Shown here: positions 1 to 4,603 of the stretch, piece by piece | How positions within the stretch are numbered: the stretch's first letter is position 1 | How the letters are laid out: each line of letters opens with the position of its first letter | Assembly: GCA_964468725.1 (NCBI GenBank) | Contig: CAYXVU010000281.1 | Span: 1-7,165 of the forward strand | Direction: 5' to 3' | Source of the DNA: CAYXVU01 sp964468725 | GTDB taxonomy: Bacteria; Acidobacteriota; Blastocatellia; UBA7656 | DNA length: 7,165 bases | Position numbers and translations under genes: made by a program | The notes under the pieces: generated by a model | The model's database searches: none | Told to the model about the DNA's origin: nothing | What the model saw: only the letters and a program-made list of their open reading frames with translations

Positions 1-528
1 TTGTAAATTGAATGCCCAATCATCAAGTGATTGTTCTGGAAGCCCTGCGATGAGGTCGAGGCTCAGGTTGTCAAACCCGGCTTTGCGTAAAGCCCAAACT
101 GTTTGTCGCGCTTGTTCGGCGGTATGCGTGCGGCTGAGAGCGCGCAACTCTTCGTTAAGAAAAGATTGAACGCCGATGCTGGCGCGATTGATACCGGCGG
201 CGCGCCAGCCGTTCAATTTCTCTTGGCTCNNNNNNNNNNCTGCCTGCTCCGGAATGGTAAAGGCCGCTCGGCAGGCATCAATCAAGTCCTGAATCTGTTC
301 GGCTTCGAGCAACGACGGCGTTCCTCCACCGAGATAGATCGAATCGGCAACACATTTTTGCTCCGACGACAGTGCGGCCAGCTCTCCCCAATTGGCAATC
401 TCTTGCTGAACTGCAAGGGCATAATCAGCCGCAATAGAAACAGCGTAATCGGTCGTGTTGAAATTGCAATAGGTACATTTTTGCTGACAGAAGGGGATGT
501 GTACGTAGATGCCTGCTGTTTTGGACAC
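1..528 (-). CDS. hemW: HemW-type heme chaperone (radical SAM, HemN-like), 3' end beyond the window and containing an N gap
   Basis: The minus-strand translation from a GTG at 528-526 begins VSKTAGIYVHIPFCQQKCTY. It carries the radical-SAM CX3CX2C cluster motif (Cys14, Cys18, Cys21) followed by NF, as in HemW/HemN proteins. GGGTPS lies at residues 67-72, and after the N gap come INRASIGVQSF and LDLIAGLPEQS, all HemW-family blocks. The protein starts only about 10 residues before the cluster motif and lacks the longer N-terminal extension of true HemN coproporphyrinogen dehydrogenase, so I call HemW. In this family the protein binds a 4Fe-4S cluster and SAM and delivers heme to respiratory enzymes in the cytoplasm. 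The first 176 codons are in the window; the C-terminal HemW domain is outside it. It lies 32 bp downstream of the ABC-F gene on the same strand. The conserved E-x-N-P segment expected after residue 96 falls in the gap. Confidence 0.9.
   Translation of the reverse strand, partial: MSKTAGIYVHIPFCQQKCTYCNFNTTDYAVSIAADYALAVQQEIANWGELAALSSEQKCVADSIYLGGGTPSLLEAEQIQDLIDACRAAFTIPEQAXXXXSQEKLNGWRAAGINRASIGVQSFLNEELRALSRTHTAEQARQTVWALRKAGFDNLSLDLIAGLPEQSLDDWAFNLQ
230..239. other. Assembly gap (10 Ns) inside hemW
   Basis: Ten undetermined bases lie within hemW. The reading frame is the same on both sides (codon third positions fall at coordinates equal to 1 mod 3), so ten bases happens to preserve the frame. 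Alignment from memory with HemW proteins suggests about 11 residues between IPEQA and SQEKL, whereas the gap and its two flanking bases hold only 4 codons. The gap length is therefore probably a placeholder. Confidence 0.95.
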
Positions 529-534
529 ACGAGA

Positions 535-540
535 ATTATA
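535..540 (-). promoter_or_regulatory. Perfect -10 hexamer just upstream of hemW
   Basis: The minus strand reads TATAAT at 540-535, six bases before the hemW GTG (528). No good -35 element sits at 16-18 bp, and no Shine-Dalgarno sequence precedes the GTG. A transcription start 6-7 bases after this hexamer would fall on or next to the start codon, which would make a leaderless mRNA. This is an inference from spacing only; the hexamer could be chance, with hemW read through from the ABC-F gene. Confidence 0.3.
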
Positions 541-560
541 GTCTGAGTTTGTCAGCTCGC

Positions 561-2450
561 CTATTGCGATGTGGCTTCCGAATGTGCAGCTTCCCATTCT
601 CGATAGAGCGCTTCCAACTGAGTGGCAATCACCGATTGCCGTACCGCAGCTTCACTGTATTGTTCCGCCTGCCAGTTTGGCGGCGGAGATGAAAGCTGGT
701 CAGTCAACTCTGTCATTTCTTGCTCCAAACCAGCAATCTCTTTTTCAATCTCGTCCGCCAAGCGTCGTTTCGGCTTCTTCGGAGTTGTCGGTTGTGACTG
801 CTTACGACGGTTAGCCATGCGCGCCACTTCCATCACTCTCACATCATCATTCGGCTTGCGATGGCGATATTCGTAAAAATCGGAATAGCTGCCGGTGAAG
901 TAGGTTGCTGTACTGTTATCGAAATGAAGAATCTCTGTGGCAATTTTGTCGAGGAAATAGCGGTCGTGTGACACCGTGATGATCGTGCCCGCGTAATCCG
1001 ACAGCGCGCTCTCTAACGCTTCACGCGAAGCAATATCGAGGTGGTTGGTCGGTTCATCGAGGAGTAAAACATTTGCACGGCTATAGACAATTTTGGCGAT
1101 GGCAAGGCGGCTGCGCTCGCCGCCGGACAACGCCGCTACGGATTTGAAGAGGTCGTCACCGGTGAAGAGAAATTTCGCCAGATAACTTCTTAGCTCGCCT
1201 TCGGTAGCGCGCGGAGCCATAGCGATCATCTCTTGCATAACCGTTGACTGCAAATCGAGATCCGCCAACTCTTGATCGAAATACGCGATGACGATATTGG
1301 CCCCCCAAGTCAGACCGCCCTGCAAGGGTTCGACATCTCCATTGATGGTCTTCAAAAAGGTCGTCTTACCCGAACCATTCGGCCCGATGATGCCTAAGCG
1401 TTCGCCACGCCGCAGTAAAAACGAGATATTCCCGGCAAGGGAGGTTGTACCGTAACCAACAGTCAACTCATCCACAACCAAAACATTGTCGCCAGTACGA
1501 GCGACCGGCTGAAGACGAAAATCGCCAGTTCGTTGTTGGCGAACGGCTTCAACTTTCTCTAAACGTTCCAGCATATTGCGCCGCGATTTGGCCTGTTTCG
1601 TCTTCTGCCCGGCGAGGTTGCGACGAATGAATTCTTCGGTGCGGGCTATCAACTCTTGTTGCTGTTCGTACTCGCGCATTTGCAGGGCGCGGCGCTCTTC
1701 GCGTTGTCGCACATAAGCAGTGTAGTTGCCAGCGTAAGAGGTAGCGCGTCCGCTTTCAATCTCTATCGTCTTTCGAGTGACACGATCCAACAAAAAGCGG
1801 TCGTGTGAAATGATAACGTAAGCCGACATATATTCAGCCAGAAACTCTTCCAGCCATTCAACGGAGTTGACATCTAAGTGATTGGTCGGCTCGTCAAGCA
1901 GTAAAACATCCGGTTCTGCGAGCAAAAGCTTGGCCAGTGCAAGTCGTGCTTTTTGCCCACCACTCAGTTGACAGGCAGGCTGATGAAACTCTCCCTTTTT
2001 GAATCCCAAGCCAATCAATGCGGCTTCTGCCCTTGCTTGGTAGCTGAACCCTCCGGCGATTTCGTAACGATGCTGTAAATCGCTGTAGGTGTGCATCACC
2101 TCATCAAGCTCTGCGCCCGCGACCTCTGACATGGAATGTTCCAGTCGCGTCATCTCCGCTTCAATCTCCCGAAAGTGAGTAAACACGGATAGCGTTTCCT
2201 CCCGAACGTTCAAATCGCCGTTGAAGATTGGTTGCTGTTGCAATACACCCAGTCGTAGGTTTTTGAGGGTAAAGATTTGGCCGCGATCTGCCTCTTCGAT
2301 ACCGGTGAGCAGGCGGAAGAGAGTGGTCTTGCCAGCACCGTTGCGACCGACCAGACCGACGCGCTCGGCAGGATTTACTTGAAAGGTTACGCCGCGCAGC
2401 ACTTCATACGCGCCATAAAATTTATGAACATCTTCAAAACGAAAGAGCAT
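561..2450 (-). CDS. ABC-F family ATPase (ribosome-associated translation factor type)
   Basis: This 629-residue protein has two ABC ATPase domains and no membrane segments, the ABC-F layout. Domain 1 has Walker A GRNGAGKT (35-42), signature LSGGQ (162-166), Walker B LLLDEP (183-188, catalytic Glu187) and the H-loop SHDR (His216). Domain 2 has GPNGSGKT (356-363), LSGGE (441-445), LLLDEP (462-467, Glu466) and SHDR (His495). Between them, about residues 245-325, is a charged helical linker containing GQKTKQAKSRRNMLERLEKV, resembling the P-site tRNA-interaction motif. The C-terminus (about 555-625) is a basic stretch followed by a predicted coiled coil, as in Uup and YheS/YdiF-like members. Family members bind the ribosomal E site and relieve stalled or difficult translation; some give antibiotic resistance. 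All catalytic residues are present. The subfamily cannot be fixed by eye, so no symbol is given. The ATG at 2450 gives the normal N-terminus (MLFRFEDVHKFYG), but no clear ribosome-binding site precedes it. Stop is TAG. Confidence 0.95.
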   Translation of the reverse strand: MLFRFEDVHKFYGAYEVLRGVTFQVNPAERVGLVGRNGAGKTTLFRLLTGIEEADRGQIFTLKNLRLGVLQQQPIFNGDLNVREETLSVFTHFREIEAEMTRLEHSMSEVAGAELDEVMHTYSDLQHRYEIAGGFSYQARAEAALIGLGFKKGEFHQPACQLSGGQKARLALAKLLLAEPDVLLLDEPTNHLDVNSVEWLEEFLAEYMSAYVIISHDRFLLDRVTRKTIEIESGRATSYAGNYTAYVRQREERRALQMREYEQQQELIARTEEFIRRNLAGQKTKQAKSRRNMLERLEKVEAVRQQRTGDFRLQPVARTGDNVLVVDELTVGYGTTSLAGNISFLLRRGERLGIIGPNGSGKTTFLKTINGDVEPLQGGLTWGANIVIAYFDQELADLDLQSTVMQEMIAMAPRATEGELRSYLAKFLFTGDDLFKSVAALSGGERSRLAIAKIVYSRANVLLLDEPTNHLDIASREALESALSDYAGTIITVSHDRYFLDKIATEILHFDNSTATYFTGSYSDFYEYRHRKPNDDVRVMEVARMANRRKQSQPTTPKKPKRRLADEIEKEIAGLEQEMTELTDQLSSPPPNWQAEQYSEAAVRQSVIATQLEALYREWEAAHSEATSQ

Positions 2451-2460
2451 GACGGAGTAT

Positions 2461-2537
2461 CAGTTGTCGGCTGTCGGTTGCCAGTTGCCAACTGCAAGCC
2501 GGACAACCGACAACAGACAACCGATAACCGACAACCG
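2461..2537. repeat. Inverted arrays of degenerate 7-bp repeats between the parvulin and ABC-F genes
   Basis: Bases 2503-2537 are five consecutive heptamers: ACAACCG, ACAACAG, ACAACCG, ATAACCG, ACAACCG. Bases 2461-2488 hold about four heptamers of the reverse-complement type: CAGTTGT, CGGCTGT, CGGTTGC, CAGTTGC. The two halves form an inverted repeat: 2463-2480 pairs with 2504-2521 at 15 of 18 positions. An inner stem CAGTT/AACTG occurs at 2482-2493. The array fills nearly all of the 89-bp intergenic region, starting two bases downstream of the parvulin stop codon and ending ten bases before the ABC-F start. No U-tract follows, so this is not a standard terminator. Its function is unknown. Confidence 0.9.
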
Positions 2538-2539
2538 GA

Positions 2540-3757
2540 TTAGCGATTGGCATTCGGGGCGGCGCTGCTATTGGCATTCGAGGCTGCCGACGAGTTCGTA
2601 GTCGCCGCAGGGCTCTGCGCCGCGCTATTTTCATTTTCAGTGCGGGGCTGCGATTGTTGCTGCGGATTCTTGGTTGCTGCTTCCAACAAAGCCGATGGCC
2701 GCATGCCAACAATGGCTTTCGGGTCTTTCCAGATGCGTTCCGCAAACAAGTTTTTAACACTGCCCTCTTGAATTGCCACCAGAGTCAGAGCATTTAAGAG
2801 AATCTCCTGTCGCTGTTTGGTAATCGCATCAACAATGGTTTGCCGCGCATCATTCAGAGTCAGATTTAATGGGGTGTCCCGCTTGTTGTTGACTTTGAAG
2901 ATATACCATTTCCCAGACAACTTATCGCGAATCGGGTCGGTGAATTGACCGGGATTCAACTTGAGAATCTTGTCAACGATATCAGGACGCGCGGAAAACG
3001 TTTGGCGGAGTGACGCTTCGTTGGCGACTCCGATATTGCCGTCCCGCACAGAGGAAGAGTCTTCCGACCGCTGTTAGGCAAGCGTCGCAAAATCGGTTGT
3101 ACCACCGCGCAGCAATTCATAAATAGCTTTGATCTTATTTTCGGCTTCGGTGGGGCTCTTCGCATCATCGGCAAGCCCGTTATCAACCGGGTCGGTAGTA
3201 ATCATCGAGATATCCATTCCGGCCTGAAGAACGAGCGCAGACTTGTTATCGTTGTAATATTTTTCGATTTCCGAATCGGTCGGAGCCGTGACACGCGACT
3301 TCTCTTTTTCTAAGAGTTCATTGATGGCCAAGCCTCTTCGAACCTGATCGCGGACATCGGTTTCGGTCAGTCCGGCGCGTTTGAGTTGCTCCTGCCACTG
3401 ATCTTCCGTGACCCGCGCTTCTTGTTTACGACGAGCGACCTCTTGATTGACTTTGTTGTCATCGGGAACGAGGTTATCTTTCTGTGCTTTTTGATAAAGC
3501 GCCTCTTCCTGAATCAATTTTTCAAGGGTCGTGAGGCGCGCGGTCACCAATTCAGCAGAGGTTAGCTGAATGGCGCCGCCAGCCTGATCCATCTGCTGCT
3601 TAATGGCGCTGTCCACCTGTTTCATGGTGATGTCGCGCGATCCCACTCTCGCCGCCGCTTCACTATCTCCATTGGTCTGTCCGCCATTGCAAGCAATCGA
3701 AACCAGAGAGGTGAAAACGACCATTGCCACAGTAAGAAACTTTGAGAACCGGCTCAC
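2540..3757 (-). pseudogene. SurA/PrsA-like parvulin peptidyl-prolyl isomerase lipoprotein, interrupted by an in-frame TAA
   Basis: The start is the GTG at 3757, which has an AAGGAG ribosome-binding site. It gives a lipoprotein signal peptide (MSRFSKFLTVAMVVFTSLVS, then IAC with the lipid-bearing Cys23; the -3 residue is Ser, a weak lipobox). A SurA-type helical chaperone domain follows (about 35-155, rich in Q, E, K, R), then a parvulin rotamase domain (about 175-292) and a helical tail. The end is low-complexity Asn/Ser/Ala/Gln (about 372-405). Codon 228 (3076-3074) is TAA, yet the same frame stays open to the TAA at 2542-2540. Family sequence continues directly across it: DFATLA, stop, QRSEDSSSVRDGNIG. 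It is thus a nonsense codon, not a frameshift, in the middle of the isomerase domain. Such proteins fold exported proteins at the envelope. A truncated 227-residue product would keep only the chaperone part. A one-base assembly error is an equal possibility. No credible restart site follows the stop; the GTG at 3049 lacks a ribosome-binding site. Confidence 0.85.
2547..2594. repeat. Two 24-bp imperfect tandem units in the tail of the parvulin gene
   Basis: Units 2547-2570 and 2571-2594 both begin TTGGCATTCG and match at 15 of their first 17 positions, then diverge. On the coding (minus) strand they give the repeated peptide pieces SNAN and PNAN separated by SSAA. They make up part of the low-complexity C-terminus of the parvulin protein. 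Confidence 0.6.
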
Positions 3758-3764
3758 GTTTATG

Positions 3765-3770
3765 CTCCTT
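3765..3770 (-). promoter_or_regulatory. Ribosome-binding site fixing the parvulin start
   Basis: The minus strand reads AAGGAG at 3770-3765, seven bases before the GTG at 3757. The frame is open further upstream to an ATG at 3832. Starting there would add a basic 25-residue extension in front of the signal peptide and has no comparable ribosome-binding site, so the GTG start is preferred. Confidence 0.85.
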
Positions 3771-3782
3771 CGCAAAATTTGT

Positions 3783-3813
3783 TTGACGGCCAAACGACCG
3801 CCTATGCTACACT
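3783..3813 (+). promoter_or_regulatory. Candidate sigma70-type promoter for rpmB
   Basis: TTGACG at 3783-3788 could be a -35 element and TACACT at 3808-3813 an extended -10 (TG at 3805-3806). The spacer is 19 bp, longer than the ideal 17, partly compensated by the TGn extension. Transcription would start about 40 bases before the rpmB ATG. I see no convincing promoter on the other strand for the divergent parvulin gene in the same 101-bp gap. Confidence 0.45.
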
Positions 3814-3844
3814 GCCCTTTTGTTTTCATCACTATATTCCTGAC

Positions 3845-3850
3845 GGAGGT
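3845..3850 (+). promoter_or_regulatory. Ribosome-binding site of rpmB
   Basis: GGAGGT lies eight bases before the ATG at 3859. It is a near-ideal Shine-Dalgarno sequence, as expected for a highly expressed ribosomal protein gene. Confidence 0.9.
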
Positions 3851-3858
3851 ACTTCACG

Positions 3859-4050
3859 ATGTCCAAACGCTGCGATGTCTGCAACAAAGGACCACAATTC
3901 GGTAATAATGTTAGTCACGCAAACAACCGAACCAAACGTCGCTTCGACCCGAACCTGCAAGCGGTTCGCGCTATCGTCGCCGGACGGGTTCAACGCATTC
4001 GCGTCTGTACGCGTTGTTTGAAAGCTGGCAAGGTCGTCAAAGCTGCTTAG
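3859..4050 (+). CDS. rpmB: Large-subunit ribosomal protein bL28, zinc-ribbon type
   Basis: This 63-residue basic protein matches bL28 throughout. It begins MSKRCDVCNKGPQFGNNVSH, followed by the signature NNRTKRRFDPNLQ (22-34) and an Arg/Val-rich strand ending in VCTRC. Two CXXC pairs (Cys5/Cys8 and Cys50/Cys53) make it the zinc-binding (C+) form; many bacteria carry paralogues or orthologues without these cysteines. bL28 binds 23S rRNA and is needed for late 50S assembly and contact with the 30S subunit. The length is typical. It is the only plus-strand gene here, divergent from the parvulin gene and convergent with ridA. It stands alone rather than next to rpmG, its usual partner in many bacteria. 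Stop is TAG at 4048-4050. Confidence 0.95.
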   Translation: MSKRCDVCNKGPQFGNNVSHANNRTKRRFDPNLQAVRAIVAGRVQRIRVCTRCLKAGKVVKAA

Positions 4051-4061
4051 TGCCCTGCCCT

Positions 4062-4122
4062 TCTGATTTTAGATTTTGGCAGACGGCGAATCCGCATTCG
4101 TTGCCCAAAATCTAAAATCAGA
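4062..4122. repeat. 61-bp palindrome with perfect 18-bp arms between rpmB and ridA
   Basis: The arm TCTGATTTTAGATTTTGG (4062-4079) is the exact reverse complement of CCAAAATCTAAAATCAGA (4105-4122). The 25-base centre holds a small stem CGAAT/ATTCG. Each arm contains two degenerate heptamers (GATTTTA, GATTTTG). The right arm includes the ridA stop codon (TGA on the minus strand at 4120-4118), and the left arm begins 11 bases after the rpmB stop. Lying between convergent genes, it could stop transcription in both directions. The stem is A+T-rich and neither side has a following U-tract, so a standard terminator is uncertain. I see no target-site duplication that would mark it as a mobile element. 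Confidence 0.92.
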
Positions 4123-4495
4123 GCAACGCAATGGCATCAATCTCCACTCCGGCATCGCGAGGCAATCGCGCTACTTCAACCGTTGACCTTGCAGGCGGCG
4201 TCTCCCCAAAGAATCTGCCATACACTTCATTCACCTCCGCGAAGTCATTCATATCAGCTAAAAAAACCGTCGTCTTTACGATCTGATCCAGTGAACTCCC
4301 GGCGGCTTCCAATACCCCTTTTAGGTTGGTTAAGACGCGTTCGGTCTGCTCTGCAATGCTGCCTTGCAACATCTTCCCGGTTGTCGGATCCAGCGGAATC
4401 TGACCAGAAGCAAAGACTAATCCGTTGGCTTTAATCGCTTGTGAATACGGGCCGATGGCTTGCGGCGCATTCAAAGTTTGCACGCGCTCTTTCAT
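4118..4495 (-). CDS. ridA: RidA family reactive intermediate (enamine/imine) deaminase
   Basis: This 125-residue protein is full length for RidA/YjgF/UK114 (usually 124-130). Family blocks visible are QAIGPYSQAIKANGLVFASGQIPLDP (from residue 12), the central helix and NDFAEVNEVYGRFF (83-96). PPARSTVEVARLP follows at 100-112, with Arg103 corresponding to the catalytic arginine near position 105 of E. coli RidA, then GVEIDAIA (116-123, Glu118). Tyr17 is also conserved. RidA forms a cytoplasmic trimer that hydrolyses 2-aminoacrylate and related imines released by PLP enzymes such as threonine dehydratase, protecting those enzymes from damage. The ATG at 4495 is preferred: it gives the normal N-terminus, and GGAG at 4509-4506 lies ten bases before it. 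A GTG at 4513 would add six residues without a ribosome-binding site. It sits downstream of rel but has its own promoter. Its stop codon is inside the palindrome. Confidence 0.93.
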   Translation of the reverse strand: MKERVQTLNAPQAIGPYSQAIKANGLVFASGQIPLDPTTGKMLQGSIAEQTERVLTNLKGVLEAAGSSLDQIVKTTVFLADMNDFAEVNEVYGRFFGETPPARSTVEVARLPRDAGVEIDAIALL

Positions 4496-4546
4496 AGTTG
4501 TTTGACTCCGCACAGATAAGAATCATCGGTCTCGTTGAAATTGCAG

Positions 4547-4575
4547 ATTATCTCAGATGGATTTGTGCTTGTCCA
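4547..4575 (-). promoter_or_regulatory. Sigma70-type promoter for ridA
   Basis: The minus strand has TGGACA at 4575-4570 (5 of 6 to consensus) and GATAAT at 4552-4547 (5 of 6) with an ideal 17-bp spacer. It lies in the 108-bp rel-ridA intergenic region, giving a predicted 5' leader of about 45 bases before the ATG at 4495. This suggests that ridA can be transcribed independently of rel. No strong operator-like palindrome is evident around it. Confidence 0.7.
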
Positions 4576-4603
4576 CTTATGATCTGGCGGGTTTTGATGC
4601 GGG

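Noticed and set aside
103..546. Plus-strand open frame opposite hemW
   Set aside because: It is antisense to a clearly recognisable HemW translation, contains the N run and resembles no protein family I know.
2434..2760. Minus-strand 108-codon open frame across the heptamer array
   Set aside because: It overlaps the parvulin tail in another frame and its end is simply the translated 7-bp repeat (pieces like YRLSVVG), a known kind of spurious protein.
2540..3049. The downstream half of the parvulin gene as a separate gene starting at GTG 3049
   Set aside because: There is no ribosome-binding site, the start would fall inside the isomerase domain, and the frame is continuous with the upstream half apart from one TAA.
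3052..3064. GGAAGACTCTTCC palindrome just after the internal TAA
   Set aside because: The centre is a single base, so it cannot form a normal hairpin, there is no U-tract, and the bases encode conserved residues (SEDSS); it is best taken as coincidence.
3074..3076. Reassignment of TAA to a sense codon in this organism
   Set aside because: The parvulin gene itself ends at another TAA, and the other genes end where their families end, with TAG or TGA; one internal TAA is better explained by mutation or error.
3781..3795. GTTTG-ACGGC-CAAAC inverted repeat overlapping the rpmB -35 region as an operator
   Set aside because: The arms are only 5 bp and do not extend; such matches are common by chance and no regulator is encoded nearby.
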